A stretch of 64,000 bases of DNA from Stenotrophomonas maltophilia (GTDB taxonomy: Bacteria > Pseudomonadota > Gammaproteobacteria > Xanthomonadales > Xanthomonadaceae): positions 2,706,001 through 2,770,000 of the forward strand of contig NZ_CP015612.1 in assembly GCF_002138415.1 (NCBI RefSeq), written 5' to 3'. Positions within the stretch are counted from its first letter, which is position 1, and each line of letters opens with the position of its first letter. Made by a program: the position numbers and the translations under genes. The notes under the pieces are model-generated. The model worked only from the letters and a program-made list of their open reading frames with translations. It was not told the DNA's origin and did no database searches. Positions 42,926 to 51,987 of the stretch are shown piece by piece.

Positions 42926-43993
42926 TCAGGCGGCACTTCGCCCCAACTGCACAGCAGAAGGTGCCTGCAACCCGCGCAGACTGCCTGCGACCGAGGGCAT
43001 CAGAGGCCTCTCGCGCCGCTTGCTGCTGACGTGGCGACGATAGTTGGCCGGCGTCATGCCCACGATACGAAGGAACAGGCGCCGGAAAGCGCTCTGATCG
43101 GCATAGCCCACGCCCCAGGCAACTTCGTCGATACCTGCCCCCTGCTGCAGCAGGGTCTGGGCCTTGGCAATGCGCAGCCGCTGGCAGTACTCGATCGGGC
43201 GCAGGCCGGTGGCCCGGAGGAAACGTCGCTGCAGCGTGCGCGGCTCCAACCCGGAAACCTCACAGATCGCCGCCAGGGTGGCGCCTCGCGCCGCAGTGGT
43301 ATGCAGCCACCGCTGTGCCTTCAGCACGTCGCGATCACCATGGGCGAAATTGGCACTGAAACGCTCCAGATCCTGCTGGATCCCCGCTGGCACAGTGATG
43401 CCCAGCTGTTGCGCGACCGCGCTCGCCACCCCCTGCCCGTGCAGCCGGTACAGCAGCCGCAGGCCCAGGAAACGCCAGGCCTGCGAACCACCGACCGTCA
43501 GCAGATCGCCATCGTCGACCAGCGCACGCTCACTGGGTACCCAGCTCATCGCCTGCGCCTGCAATCCGGGATGTCGCCCCAGATCGGGTCCACTGACCGT
43601 TCGCCCGGCCAGCAGGCCGGCACGCGCCAGCACACCAACCCCATCACTGGCAGCGGCCAGCAGGCTGCCACCGTCGTAGTGGGCACGCAGCCAGTCCAGC
43701 AGGACTTCTTCGGCACGCAGGCAGGTTCCGGGACTGATCTGGCCGGGAACCGCGATCACCGCAGGAATGGCGGCTTCGAGCATTTCCGCACCGGCAATGC
43801 GATGCACGCCGGTCTGGCTGGCCGGTACGATCCAGCGCGTGACCAGTACGCGCTTGAACGGTCGGCGCTGCTGCTGGGCGAGGCGATTGGCGACGTGGGC
43901 CATTTCCGCCAGCACCGACGCCGCGGACGGGTCGCCTCCGGGATACTCGACCACCGCGACCTCGACGAATCCTTCGTTCCTGATTCCATCCAC
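42926..43993 (-). CDS. GlxA-type transcriptional regulator (DJ-1/PfpI plus AraC)
   Basis: 355 residues. The N-terminal DJ-1/PfpI-like domain (about 1-190) lacks an obvious nucleophile cysteine at the elbow (LLAAASDGVGVLARAG), as in other regulatory members. The C-terminal AraC domain shows ATLAAICEVSGLEPRTLQRRF and IDEVAWGVGYADQSAFRRLF. GlxA-type proteins often control amine or amino acid catabolism. The GTG at 43993 is chosen because AGGAGG lies 8 bases upstream; an ATG at 44023 has no such site. Neighbouring dsb genes run the same way. Confidence 0.83.
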   Translation of the reverse strand: MDGIRNEGFVEVAVVEYPGGDPSAASVLAEMAHVANRLAQQQRRPFKRVLVTRWIVPASQTGVHRIAGAEMLEAAIPAVIAVPGQISPGTCLRAEEVLLDWLRAHYDGGSLLAAASDGVGVLARAGLLAGRTVSGPDLGRHPGLQAQAMSWVPSERALVDDGDLLTVGGSQAWRFLGLRLLYRLHGQGVASAVAQQLGITVPAGIQQDLERFSANFAHGDRDVLKAQRWLHTTAARGATLAAICEVSGLEPRTLQRRFLRATGLRPIEYCQRLRIAKAQTLLQQGAGIDEVAWGVGYADQSAFRRLFLRIVGMTPANYRRHVSSKRRERPLMPSVAGSLRGLQAPSAVQLGRSAA

Positions 43994-44113
43994 TGACCAC
44001 CTCCTCGGTTCGTTGCAGGCCATCGAATGGCCGGTTCAGGCGAAGGGTAGAAACTGGTCCAGCGGCAGGGCTATGAAGAAAGTTGCAAAGTGCGCTGAAT
44101 GCGCACATCGGCG

Positions 44114-44144
44114 TAAAGCCTTGACCCTCGACCAGACTCAAGGC
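44114..44144. promoter_or_regulatory. MerR-type operator/promoter
   Basis: AAGCCTTGA-N13-TCAAGGCTT, a perfect 9-bp dyad, 35 bp upstream of the merR-like gene. The TTGACC inside the left arm can act as a -35 element. Dyads between -35 and -10 with long spacing are the hallmark of MerR-family promoters, so autoregulation is likely. Confidence 0.65.
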
Positions 44145-44178
44145 TTCACAATGGCCGCAGCATCCGCAGGAATCCGCG

Positions 44179-44577
44179 ATGAACATTGGACAACTGGCCC
44201 GCCAGGCGGGCGTGCCGATCGATACGGTGCGCTACTACGAGCGGCAGCAGCTGCTGCCGACGGCGGCCCGCTCGGCCGGGGGCTACCGCATCTTCGGTGA
44301 GCCGGACCTGCGCCGGCTGCGCTTCATCCGCCGCGCCAAGGCGCTGGGCTTCAGCCTGGAGGAAATCGGCGAACTGCTCGCACTCAGCGATCGCCATCAG
44401 CAGGACATGGGCAGCGTGCGCGAAACCGCGCAGGCCCGCCTGCAGGACATCGCGCAACGGATGGCCGAACTGCAGCGCATGCACACCGCGCTGTCGCAGC
44501 TGGTCGACGCCTGTCCCGGCCACGGCTCGCTGGATCAGTGCCCGATTCTGGCGGCACTGACCGACGACAACGCATAG
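44179..44577 (+). CDS. MerR-family heavy-metal-responsive regulator
   Basis: 132 residues with the MerR winged helix (MNIGQLARQAGVPIDTVRYY) and a dimerisation helix. The C-terminal metal loop is Cys112-PGHGSLDQ-Cys121, close to the CueR/ZntR arrangement. The residue that is Cys in divalent-metal sensors at the start of the dimer helix is not Cys here, which leans towards a Cu/Ag-like site (inference). No metal exporter is adjacent, so it may control a distant gene or only itself in this window. Confidence 0.85.
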   Translation: MNIGQLARQAGVPIDTVRYYERQQLLPTAARSAGGYRIFGEPDLRRLRFIRRAKALGFSLEEIGELLALSDRHQQDMGSVRETAQARLQDIAQRMAELQRMHTALSQLVDACPGHGSLDQCPILAALTDDNA

Positions 44578-44633
44578 GCATGGGCGACTGATATCGGCGT
44601 TGCGGCGCACGTGAAGAAAAGTGCAACAAATGC

Positions 44634-44662
44634 TTGCCAACCCCCTGGGGCAAGGCTATTAT
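44634..44662 (+). promoter_or_regulatory. sigma-70 promoter for the first tRNA pair
   Basis: -35 TTGCCA (44634-44639) and -10 TATTAT (44657-44662) with a 17-bp spacer, followed by a GC-rich discriminator before the tRNA at 44681. Confidence 0.7.
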
Positions 44663-44680
44663 TTCGCTCCTCAGCGACGT

Positions 44681-44756
44681 GGGGCCATAGCTCAGCTGGG
44701 AGAGCGCCTGCATGGCATGCAGGAGGTCAGCGGTTCGATCCCGCTTGGCTCCACCA
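44681..44756 (+). tRNA. tRNA-Ala(GGC), copy 1
   Basis: 76 nt with encoded CCA end. Acceptor GGGGCCA pairs with TGGCTCC; D-arm AGCTCAGCTGGGAGAGC; anticodon loop ATGGCAT gives GGC (alanine, GCC codon); T-arm GGTTCGATCC. Identical to the copies at 45071 and 45317. Confidence 0.97.
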
Positions 44757-44810
44757 ATCTTTCGGCATTAGGCCGTCGAAAGGTCGCTAAAGAACATTGA
44801 TGAGAATTGC

Positions 44811-44886
44811 GTCCCCATCGTCTAGAGGCCTAGGACATCACCCTTTCACGGTGGCGACCGGGGTTCGAATCCCCGTGGGGACGCCA
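44811..44886 (+). tRNA. tRNA-Glu(TTC), copy 1
   Basis: 76 nt with encoded CCA. Acceptor GTCCCCA pairs with TGGGGAC; anticodon loop CTTTCAC gives TTC (glutamate); T-arm GGGTTCGAATCCCC. Identical to the copies at 45196 and 45440. Confidence 0.97.
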
Positions 44887-44904
44887 CTCATCACGAACAA
44901 CGAG

Positions 44905-44931
44905 GACCCGGCCGATAACCGGGTCTTTTTT
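44905..44931 (+). terminator. intrinsic terminator after the first tRNA pair
   Basis: Stem GACCCGG (44905-44911) with CCGGGTC (44919-44925), followed by TTTTTT. It separates the first Ala/Glu pair from the next two. Confidence 0.85.
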
Positions 44932-45024
44932 GTTCACCGCCTACCGGCATTCAGCTTGTGGCGTTGCGGTTCCCCTGCCCCCGTGGCTGCGGTTGAACCG
45001 AAACGAAAAAAGTTCAAAAAAGAC

Positions 45025-45053
45025 TTCCACAAACGTGAACACGCAGGTATGAT
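45025..45053 (+). promoter_or_regulatory. sigma-70 promoter for tRNA pairs 2 and 3
   Basis: -35 TTCCAC (45025-45030) and -10 TATGAT (45048-45053) with a 17-bp spacer, in an A-rich upstream context (AACGAAAAAAGTTCAAAAAA) that could serve as an UP element. Confidence 0.6.
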
Positions 45054-45070
45054 AGGCGGCTCGGTAACAC

Positions 45071-45146
45071 GGGGCCATAGCTCAGCTGGGAGAGCGCCTG
45101 CATGGCATGCAGGAGGTCAGCGGTTCGATCCCGCTTGGCTCCACCA
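45071..45146 (+). tRNA. tRNA-Ala(GGC), copy 2
   Basis: Identical in sequence to the copy at 44681 (anticodon GGC, encoded CCA). First gene of the second transcription unit. Confidence 0.97.
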
Positions 45147-45195
45147 CTTTCGACATTAGGCCGTCGAAGGTTCTACAACTTGAAGTTTTTCGTGC

Positions 45196-45271
45196 GTCCC
45201 CATCGTCTAGAGGCCTAGGACATCACCCTTTCACGGTGGCGACCGGGGTTCGAATCCCCGTGGGGACGCCA
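45196..45271 (+). tRNA. tRNA-Glu(TTC), copy 2
   Basis: Identical to the copy at 44811. No terminator lies between this gene and the third pair, so pairs 2 and 3 are probably one transcript. Confidence 0.97.
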
Positions 45272-45316
45272 GTTTCAAAACGGACTCTGCTCCCGGCAGA
45301 TCATCCGGAGTTTCAT

Positions 45317-45392
45317 GGGGCCATAGCTCAGCTGGGAGAGCGCCTGCATGGCATGCAGGAGGTCAGCGGTTCGATCCCGCTTGGCTCCACCA
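45317..45392 (+). tRNA. tRNA-Ala(GGC), copy 3
   Basis: Identical to the other two alanine copies. Its spacer to the following tRNA-Glu (CACTTCGACATTAGGCCGTC...) is almost the same as in pair 2, pointing to recent duplication. Confidence 0.97.
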
Positions 45393-45439
45393 CTTCGACA
45401 TTAGGCCGTCGAAGGATCTACAACTTGAAGTTTTCGTGC

Positions 45440-45515
45440 GTCCCCATCGTCTAGAGGCCTAGGACATCACCCTTTCACGGTGGCGACCGGGGTTCGAATC
45501 CCCGTGGGGACGCCA
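45440..45515 (+). tRNA. tRNA-Glu(TTC), copy 3
   Basis: Identical to the other glutamate copies; followed 11 bp later by a strong terminator. Confidence 0.97.
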
Positions 45516-45523
45516 ATTCTTTA

Positions 45524-45549
45524 AAACCCCGGCTTCGGCCGGGGTTTTT
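45524..45549 (+). terminator. intrinsic terminator of the tRNA cluster
   Basis: CCCCGGC-TTCG-GCCGGGG (45527-45544) with a TTCG tetraloop, preceded by AAA and followed by TTTTT. Confidence 0.93.
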
Positions 45550-45577
45550 CTTTGCCTGCGATTCCTAGGAAGGCCCT

Positions 45578-45660
45578 ATCCACGCATGGCGTGGATCTAC
45601 TGCAGGGCCGGGATGGATCCGGCGGCCGGTTGGCCCAGTAGATCCACGCCATGCGTGGAT
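45578..45660. repeat. SMAG/REP pair (GTAGATCCACG subtype), tail-in arrangement
   Basis: Inverse hairpin ATCCACGCATGGCGTGGATC ending CTAC at 45578-45600 and direct hairpin GTAGATCCACGCCATGCGTG at 45638-45660. The GTAG heads face inward, opposite to most pairs in the window. Confidence 0.85.
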
Positions 45661-45680
45661 GGCCTCACCTCGACCACACC

Positions 45681-46097
45681 TCAGAACCGGCGATACATCC
45701 CGATCGATGCCGGCGCGGTGGGCGCGAAACCAAACTGCGCGTACAACCGATGCGCTTCACCATCGGCAAGCAGGCTGACGTACGCCGACGGCGGCAGGTT
45801 CGCCTGCATCCAGCCATCCAGGCGGCGCATCACCTCCTTGCCCAGCCCCTGTCCCTGCAGCCGTGGCAGCACGGCGATATCGCAGACCTGCAGGTGGCAA
45901 CCACCATCACCCACGATGCGCCCCATCGCCACCAGCTCGCTGCCCTGGTACGCACAGACACCAAACAGCGTGTTGGGCAGTGCGCGCGTTGCCGCCTCCT
46001 GGCTCTTGGCGCTGAGGCCCGCCAGTACACGCAGCTGGCAGTAGTCCTCGACCGTGGGCACGCCCTCGCGGAATTGGCAGGCGACGGAATTGTTCAT
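45681..46097 (-). CDS. GNAT-family N-acetyltransferase
   Basis: 138 residues from MNNSVACQFREGVPTVEDYC. The acetyl-CoA binding motif A is VCDIAVLPRLQGQGLGKEVMRRL (about 72-94), followed by a C-terminal YAQFGFAPTAPASIGMYRRF as in YhhK/ElaA-like small GNATs. The substrate is unknown. The gene is divergent from the SRAP gene with 77 bp between. Confidence 0.85.
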   Translation of the reverse strand: MNNSVACQFREGVPTVEDYCQLRVLAGLSAKSQEAATRALPNTLFGVCAYQGSELVAMGRIVGDGGCHLQVCDIAVLPRLQGQGLGKEVMRRLDGWMQANLPPSAYVSLLADGEAHRLYAQFGFAPTAPASIGMYRRF

Positions 46098-46174
46098 GCG
46101 GTATCTCCCTGTAAGTCGGGCTATCCTGCCGCATCCACGTCGCAGCCGCTGCGACCCATGCCGGCAGAACATCC

Positions 46175-47131
46175 ATGTGCTATTCCGCCCTGATCCGCGC
46201 CGACTACGCCAAGCTGGTCCGCGAGTTCGGCGCCATCCTGTCGCTGGAAGATTTCGCGGAGCTGTACGCACACGATCCCGGCAAGAAGCGCCCGAAGACG
46301 CCCAAGGCCATGGACGACGGCTTTGCCGCTGCGCGCACCGAGCAGGGCCGTGACATCGTTGCAAAGATCCAGCAATGGCATGCGCAGGAACGCCAGGACC
46401 TGGAAGCGGAGCTGGCGCGCCAGCGCGAACGACGCGATATCGCCAACGCCACCCTGGCGACCCGCCCCACCCAGAAGGCACGCAACGACCTGCGCGTGGC
46501 CGGCAACCGCATCGAGCGCGCGCAGTCCCGCCTGGAAGACCTGCACCGGGTACAGTTGCTGCCGCGCGACAACCGTATTTTCCCCGGCACCTACGCACCG
46601 GTGATGGTCAGCGAGAGCGGCAAGCGCGTGATCAAGCCGATGCGCTACCAGTGCCGACTGCCGGACAAGCCCGCGCGCAACGACGTGCTTTATCCGGGCA
46701 CCTACAACGCGCGGCGAGACAGCCTGGAAGGCTATTGGCGCGGCGCGTTCGGCCTGCGCCACGGCGTGGTGGTGGTACAGGCGTTCTACGAACACGTACC
46801 CCGACATGCCATCGCCGGGCGCACGCTCGACACCGGCGAGAAGGAGGATGACGTGGTACTGGAGTTCCGCCCCGATCCACAGCGTGACCTGCTGCTGGCC
46901 TGCCTGTGGGCGGAATGGGAAGGGCCGGAAGGTCGCCTGCTGTCATTCGCCACGATCACCGATACCCCTCCGCACGACGTCGCCGCTGCGGGCCACGACC
47001 GCGGCGTGGTGCCGATCCGCAGGGAGCAACTGGACGCCTGGCTCAATCCCGATCCGGATGATCTGGCCAAGCAGTACCGGATCCTCGACGACCGTGAGGA
47101 CATCCGCTACGTGTATGAGGAAGCTGGCTGA
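46175..47131 (+). CDS. SRAP-family (YedK/HMCES-like) protein with a coiled-coil insert
   Basis: 318 residues; ordinary YedK is about 220. Cys2 (MCYSA) is the residue that crosslinks to abasic sites after removal of Met1. Other core motifs are FPGTYAPVMV, YNARRDSLEG, AFYEHV with the catalytic Glu, and HDRGVVPI with the active-site His. Residues about 55-118 form a charged helical insert (QQWHAQERQDLEAELARQRE and further) between strand 1 and the rest of the fold. It should protect single-stranded abasic DNA. The start must be 46175 because Cys has to be residue 2. Confidence 0.87.
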   Translation: MCYSALIRADYAKLVREFGAILSLEDFAELYAHDPGKKRPKTPKAMDDGFAAARTEQGRDIVAKIQQWHAQERQDLEAELARQRERRDIANATLATRPTQKARNDLRVAGNRIERAQSRLEDLHRVQLLPRDNRIFPGTYAPVMVSESGKRVIKPMRYQCRLPDKPARNDVLYPGTYNARRDSLEGYWRGAFGLRHGVVVVQAFYEHVPRHAIAGRTLDTGEKEDDVVLEFRPDPQRDLLLACLWAEWEGPEGRLLSFATITDTPPHDVAAAGHDRGVVPIRREQLDAWLNPDPDDLAKQYRILDDREDIRYVYEEAG

Positions 47132-47141
47132 AACGCAGGTC

Positions 47142-47522
47142 TCAGGCCTTGACCCGGGAGCGACCCACGGCACGCACCAGCGCCTGGCACAGATCCGCCG
47201 ACAGGTACGGCTTGACCAGCAGCACGCCGGTCAGCATCGACGCCGGCAACTGCTCGGCCAGCATCCCGGTCGCCAGTACGAACGGCACGCCGCGTGCCGA
47301 CAACGCTGCAGCCACCGGCTCACTGGTCTCGTTCCGGGCCAGGCGGTAGTCGAGCAGAGCCACGTCTGGAGAGCTTTCCTTCAACAGGCGCAGTGCCTCA
47401 TCCACGCTCGCCGCCAACCCGACCACGGTCGCGCCGGCATGCACCAGCTGCATCTGCAGCAGTGCGGCACTCATCTCGTCGTTCTCGACCACCAGCACCC
47501 TCAGGTCCTGCAACACTGTCAT
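47142..47522 (-). CDS. stand-alone response regulator receiver domain
   Basis: 126 residues, a single CheY-like receiver. The acidic pocket is VVENDE, the phosphoacceptor is Asp58 in VALLDYRL, the Thr position is in LATGM and the conserved Lys is in LLVKPY. There is no output domain and no adjacent kinase. It is convergent with the SRAP gene. Partner kinase and role are unknown. Confidence 0.88.
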   Translation of the reverse strand: MTVLQDLRVLVVENDEMSAALLQMQLVHAGATVVGLAASVDEALRLLKESSPDVALLDYRLARNETSEPVAAALSARGVPFVLATGMLAEQLPASMLTGVLLVKPYLSADLCQALVRAVGRSRVKA

Positions 47523-47654
47523 CGGCTACCGCTCCTGGAGGCATTCAAGCCGCCGCAGTATAGCCATCACAGAGCCGATGCCGACAGGAAGCGCCCCGAT
47601 TGGCCTTGCCTCTATGAAAGCCGTGCCGACCTCGGTTACACTCGCATACTGCCT

Positions 47655-47740
47655 GCCGGTGTGGCGGAATGGTATACGCAGCTGACTCAAAATCAGCCGG
47701 GGGTGACCCCATGAAGGTTCGAGTCCTTTCACCGGCACCA
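47655..47740 (+). tRNA. tRNA-Leu(CAA)
   Basis: 86 nt with a long variable arm, as in leucine tRNAs. Acceptor GCCGGTG pairs with CACCGGC; anticodon stem GCTGA/TCAGC with loop CTCAAAA gives CAA (codon TTG); T-arm GGTTCGAGTCC; CCA is encoded. Confidence 0.96.
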
Positions 47741-47747
47741 CTGCATC

Positions 47748-47780
47748 AAAGGCCAGGTCCTCGACCTGGCCTTTTGCTTT
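47748..47780 (+). terminator. intrinsic terminator after tRNA-Leu
   Basis: AAAGGCCAGGT (47748-47758) pairs with ACCTGGCCTTT (47764-47774), followed by TTTGCTTTT. Confidence 0.85.
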
Positions 47781-47792
47781 TCCAGGCTCAGG

Positions 47793-48356
47793 ATGCCCAC
47801 ACTGCCCGGCATGCCTGCGTCACTTCTGCCGTCACTTCCAGACACCCTGCCCGCACGCCTGCGCGCCCTGCGGATGGATGATGCGGCCGCATGGTCCCGC
47901 TACCTGTCTCTGCCGGGCGTGATCGAACACACCAGCTGGAACGAGGTCTCGGAAGCCGCATTGCGCCAGCTGATCGCCGGTTACCTGCCCACGTCCCCCG
48001 ACCAGCGCTGGGCACTGGTGGATGCCGGCGACCGCCTGATCGGCACCTTCGGCCTGAACGGCATCGACCTCCTGCATGGCCGCGGCGAGCTCGCCTATGA
48101 CCTCGACCCGCACTGGCAGGGACAGGGGCTGGCCACGCAGGCGGCACGCGCGGTGCTCGACTGGGGTCATGCGGTACGGTCCCTGACGCGCATCCAGGCG
48201 ACCGTTCTGGACAGCAACGCCCGCTCGATCGCCGTGCTGGAACGCCTCGACATGCAGCGCGAAGGACTGCTGCACGCCTATCGCAAGGTGCGGGGCCGCC
48301 CGCGGAATTTCTGGATGTACGCCCACCTTGAGGGCACCGTCGCGTCACCCCTGTGA
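47793..48356 (+). CDS. GNAT-family acetyltransferase (RimJ/RimL-like)
   Basis: 187 residues. The RimJ/L pattern is clear: LRALRMDDAAAWSRYLSLPG, then GELAYDLDPHWQGQGLATQAARAVLDWGH (acetyl-CoA motif) and RIQATVLDSNARSIAVLERLDMQREGLL. The acceptor could be a protein N-terminus or a small molecule. It begins directly after the tRNA-Leu terminator; Met7 at 47811 is an alternative start, and neither has a strong ribosome binding site. Confidence 0.85.
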   Translation: MPTLPGMPASLLPSLPDTLPARLRALRMDDAAAWSRYLSLPGVIEHTSWNEVSEAALRQLIAGYLPTSPDQRWALVDAGDRLIGTFGLNGIDLLHGRGELAYDLDPHWQGQGLATQAARAVLDWGHAVRSLTRIQATVLDSNARSIAVLERLDMQREGLLHAYRKVRGRPRNFWMYAHLEGTVASPL

Positions 48357-48470
48357 AATACAACTGCGACTTCTGACAAGGTTGTCACTAGACGCAGCGC
48401 ACACTTTTCTTGCCAGCCTCACGTACATCTGCCTATCGTGATCCTGCCGGATCCGGGGGCGGGGGAATGC

Positions 48471-49910
48471 ATGACGTTGCGTGCTGCACTGTTTTTTCTG
48501 GTCACGCACGCGCTCGTCATTGCCTTGATCGGCCCCCAGGACCCGGTCGGTTCCTACCTGATGCTGATCACCGCCCCACTGCTGGCTGCACTGGCCTGCG
48601 TGCGGCGCGCACGTGACAGCCAGGCCGCCTGCAAATGGCGGACGCTGGGCGCTGCCGTGGGCCTGTTGTCGCTTGCATTGCTGGCCCTGCTGTACCGCAA
48701 CGTGGCCGGCCTCGACCCTGCGCAGATGACCGCGTCATCCTTGATCCTGTACGTGTTCTACCGGATTCCACTGACCTACGTGGCCGCCAGCCCGGGCGGC
48801 GGGAACCGCTGCATCCGTGCGGTGGACCTGGCGATCATCGCGTTGCTGTGGCTGTTGTACTACGGGCATACGCGGGCGATGGCACCGCTGAACACGGCCT
48901 TGTGGACGCAATGCCTGAACACCATGAGCAGCGTGCAGAACAGCCTGGTGTTCTGCTTCGCACTGATCCGCTTCCTGGCCGAGGACAACCCGGACCGCCG
49001 CGATTTTTTCCGGACGCTGACGATCTACGCGCTGGGCTACTTCCTGCTGGCCTTCTACATCAACACCTACCAGCCGCAGGTGCCCGACGGCAACTGGGGC
49101 GACCTGCTGATCAGCGGACTGTTCGTACTGCTGGCCATCATGGCCGGCAGCAACCGTCGCCGCCCTGCAGCACAGGTATCGCCCAACCTGCGCCGCATCG
49201 TCGATGCCGGTGTGCCACTGATGCTGCCGTTGCTGCTGATGATGGTGGCGCTGCTGGTCGCACGCCTGCAGCCGACCCTGGCCACGGTCGGCTTCATCGG
49301 CGCCCTGCTCGGCTATGCGCTGCGCAGCGTGCTGAACCAGGCCGAGATCCAGCGCCAGCGCGATGAGCTGGAAACACTGGCCCGGCGCGATCCGCTGACC
49401 GGGCTGGGCAACCGGCGCAGCTTCGATGAATCGCTTGGCGCGGCCCACCGCCGCGCTCGCCGCCAAGGCCTGGGCCTGGCCGTGCTGATGATCGACATCG
49501 ATCACTTCAAGCGGCTCAATGACACCTACGGTCACCCTGAAGGTGACCGCCGCCTGCGCGCCGTTGCCGCGATCCTCGACGGCTGCCTGCAGCGCGGTGA
49601 TGACCTGCTGGCCCGCTACGGTGGCGAGGAGTTCATCGCCGCCCTGCCCTCATCCGACACCTCGCATGCGCTGGATCTGGGCGAGCGATTGCGTGCTGCT
49701 GTCGAATACGCGGCGTTGCCCGCCCCGGACGGCCATGTGACCATCAGCGTCGGCGTCGCCTGGCAGTCCGCCAGCGACCAGCGCGAGCCGGATGATCTGG
49801 TCGACCGCGCCGACCAGGCCCTGTACCGGGCCAAGCACGCCGGCCGCAACTGCGTGCAGCTCGCCCCGGCCGAGGTGTCCGGGGAAGCGACTGCCGGACG
49901 CCGCGCCTAG
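48471..49910 (+). CDS. membrane diguanylate cyclase (GGDEF)
   Basis: 479 residues. Residues 1-300 hold about eight hydrophobic helices (a MASE-like sensor region that I cannot name). The GGDEF domain covers about 310-465 with [36 protein letters not shown] and the active-site motif GGEEF. RGDD nine residues before it is an intact inhibitory I-site (RxxD). It should make cyclic di-GMP with product inhibition. The ATG at 48471 is preferred over an upstream GTG because of the GGGGG stretch before it. It overlaps the convergent chemoreceptor gene by 4 bp. Confidence 0.9.
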   Translation: MTLRAALFFLVTHALVIALIGPQDPVGSYLMLITAPLLAALACVRRARDSQAACKWRTLGAAVGLLSLALLALLYRNVAGLDPAQMTASSLILYVFYRIPLTYVAASPGGGNRCIRAVDLAIIALLWLLYYGHTRAMAPLNTALWTQCLNTMSSVQNSLVFCFALIRFLAEDNPDRRDFFRTLTIYALGYFLLAFYINTYQPQVPDGNWGDLLISGLFVLLAIMAGSNRRRPAAQVSPNLRRIVDAGVPLMLPLLLMMVALLVARLQPTLATVGFIGALLGYALRSVLNQAEIQRQRDELETLARRDPLTGLGNRRSFDESLGAAHRRARRQGLGLAVLMIDIDHFKRLNDTYGHPEGDRRLRAVAAILDGCLQRGDDLLARYGGEEFIAALPSSDTSHALDLGERLRAAVEYAALPAPDGHVTISVGVAWQSASDQREPDDLVDRADQALYRAKHAGRNCVQLAPAEVSGEATAGRRA

Positions 49911-51733
49911 ACCGCGTGCAGCGCGGCCACCCCATGCGGATGGCCGCCCCCGCCCTGCACACGGAAGCTCGCCACGGTCTGCAGCAGTTGCGCCGACTGT
50001 TCCTCCATGCTGCGTGCCGCCGCCGAGGCCTCCTCGACCAGCGCCGCGTTCTGCTGGGTGCCCTGGTCGATCAGATCGACGGCATGGTTCATCTGCTGGA
50101 TGTCGTCACTCTGCTGCTGCGAGGCAGTGCTGATCTCGGTCATCAGGTCGCTCACCCGGCGGACGTTGGTCACGATTTCATCCATGGTGCGGCCCGCGCT
50201 CTCGACCTGGGCGGTGCCGGCCCCCACATTGGCAACCGACTCGTCGATCAGATGCTTGATCTCCTTGGCTGCGCTGGCCGAACGCTGCGACAGCTCACGG
50301 ATCTCGGTGGCGACCACGGCGAAGCCACGGCCATGTTCACCGGCACGTGCGGCCTCCACCGCTGCATTCAGCGCCAGGATATTGGTCTGGAAGGCGATGC
50401 CATCGATCACGCCGATGATGTCGACGATGCGCCGCGACGACGCATTGATCACCGCCATTGTCTCGACCACCTCATGCACCACGCTGCCGCCACGCGCAGC
50501 GACATCGGCCGCGCCACCGGCCAGCTGGCTGGCCTGGCGGGCATTGGTGGCGGTGCGCTGCACGGTCTCGGCCAGGCCCTTCATCGAAACAGCGGTCTCC
50601 TCCAGCGAGGCGGCCTGCTGTTCGGTGCGCTGCGACAGATCGCTGTTGCCCTGCGCGATTTCGGTGGCACCGACCGCAATGGTGTCGGCAGCGAACTTGA
50701 TCTGGCCAATGATGGCGGCCATCGCCTCGACCAGCGCGTTCACGCCCTCGCACAGCTCCGCGATCGAGCCCTGCTTGTCGGCCATGGCGACGCGCCGGGT
50801 CAGATCGCCCTGTTTGGCAGCCGCCACCACTTCCCGGGTCTGCGCCACCGCGCGCTGCATGGCCTGGTTCTCATGCACCTGCGCGGTGATGTCGGTCGCG
50901 TACTTGACGACCTTGAACGGCTTCCCGTTGAGGTCGAGGATGGGGTTGTAGGAGGCCTGGATCCATACCTCGCGCCCGCCCTTGCCCAAGCGACGATACT
51001 GGCCGGCATCGTATTCGCCGCGTCCGAGTTTCTCCCAGAAGCGGCGGTACTCCTCACTGCTGCGATGGCCCGGCTCGACGAACAGTGAGTGGTGCTGTCC
51101 ACGCACCTCATCCAGGCTGTAGCCGGTGACGGCGAGGAAGTTCTCGTTGGCCGAGAGAATGCGCCCATCCATGCTGAACTCGATCACCGCCTGCGATTTG
51201 GCGATCGCGGCCAGCTGCCCGGCCGAATCGGCCGCCTGCAGTTTCTGCGCGGTGATGTCGGTGGCGAACTTGACCACCTTGTACGGCCGCCCCTGGCGGT
51301 CCAGCACCGGGTTGTACGATGCCTGGATCCAGATCTCGCGCTGCCCCTTGCCGAAGCGGCGGTACTGTCCGGCGTCATATTCGCCGCGCCCCAACCGCGC
51401 CCAGAAGTCGCGGTATTCGGCGCTACGCGCCTGTTCGGGGTCGACGAACAGGGAATGATGCTTGCCCTGGATCTCGTCCAGCCGGTAGCCCATCGCCTGC
51501 AGGAAATTGTCATTGGCCTGCAGGATGGTGCCGTCGAGCGCGAACTCGATGACCGCCTGCACGCGATGCAGCGCCGCGACCTGGGCTTCAAGTTCGGCGC
51601 GGTCGGTTGCCGCCGGCTCGGTGCGGGTGCGCTGCTGCGGAGCAAGTGCGCCCAGCAGCGCGCGCCACGGCGACCAACGGGTATGCAGCTCGGCCGGCGC
51701 CTGCGCGCCCGCCGTGAAGCCTGGAATGAGCAT
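49907..51733 (-). CDS. soluble chemoreceptor with two PAS domains (BdlA-like)
   Basis: 608 residues and no membrane helix, so it is cytoplasmic. Two nearly identical PAS domains (about 55-165 and 175-290) share VIEF..DG.IL.AN.NFL and the segment [17 protein letters not shown]. A HAMP-like linker and the methyl-accepting signalling domain follow, with the hairpin tip [20 protein letters not shown]. This matches BdlA of Pseudomonas, which links c-di-GMP to biofilm dispersal. Two diguanylate cyclase genes flank it. Reading frames right of it to 51987 (254 bp) look non-coding. Confidence 0.9.
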   Translation of the reverse strand: MLIPGFTAGAQAPAELHTRWSPWRALLGALAPQQRTRTEPAATDRAELEAQVAALHRVQAVIEFALDGTILQANDNFLQAMGYRLDEIQGKHHSLFVDPEQARSAEYRDFWARLGRGEYDAGQYRRFGKGQREIWIQASYNPVLDRQGRPYKVVKFATDITAQKLQAADSAGQLAAIAKSQAVIEFSMDGRILSANENFLAVTGYSLDEVRGQHHSLFVEPGHRSSEEYRRFWEKLGRGEYDAGQYRRLGKGGREVWIQASYNPILDLNGKPFKVVKYATDITAQVHENQAMQRAVAQTREVVAAAKQGDLTRRVAMADKQGSIAELCEGVNALVEAMAAIIGQIKFAADTIAVGATEIAQGNSDLSQRTEQQAASLEETAVSMKGLAETVQRTATNARQASQLAGGAADVAARGGSVVHEVVETMAVINASSRRIVDIIGVIDGIAFQTNILALNAAVEAARAGEHGRGFAVVATEIRELSQRSASAAKEIKHLIDESVANVGAGTAQVESAGRTMDEIVTNVRRVSDLMTEISTASQQQSDDIQQMNHAVDLIDQGTQQNAALVEEASAAARSMEEQSAQLLQTVASFRVQGGGGHPHGVAALHAV

Positions 51734-51987
51734 TGTCTGATCCTCGGTGTCCGGTAAGCGGTTGCGACCCGACGGGCGGGATGCCCGGCGGCAACTTCAG
51801 TTGCTTGGGACTACAGGTACCGGCAGGCACCCCTCGAGCGGCTGGCAAGAACGTCTGGTGCGGGTGCGATCGGCATAGGGAACGGCGGAACACACAGCGC
51901 GGACCGCCCATCGGGGGCAGCCTGGGGTCCTGCAGCGGGTGACTGGAGCGGGATCCAGAGGGGATATCGGCGATGGGGATCGGGGCT

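Noticed and set aside
44681..45515. Regularly spaced identical blocks that could look like a CRISPR or satellite array
   Set aside because: Each block folds as tRNA-Ala or tRNA-Glu with an encoded CCA end.
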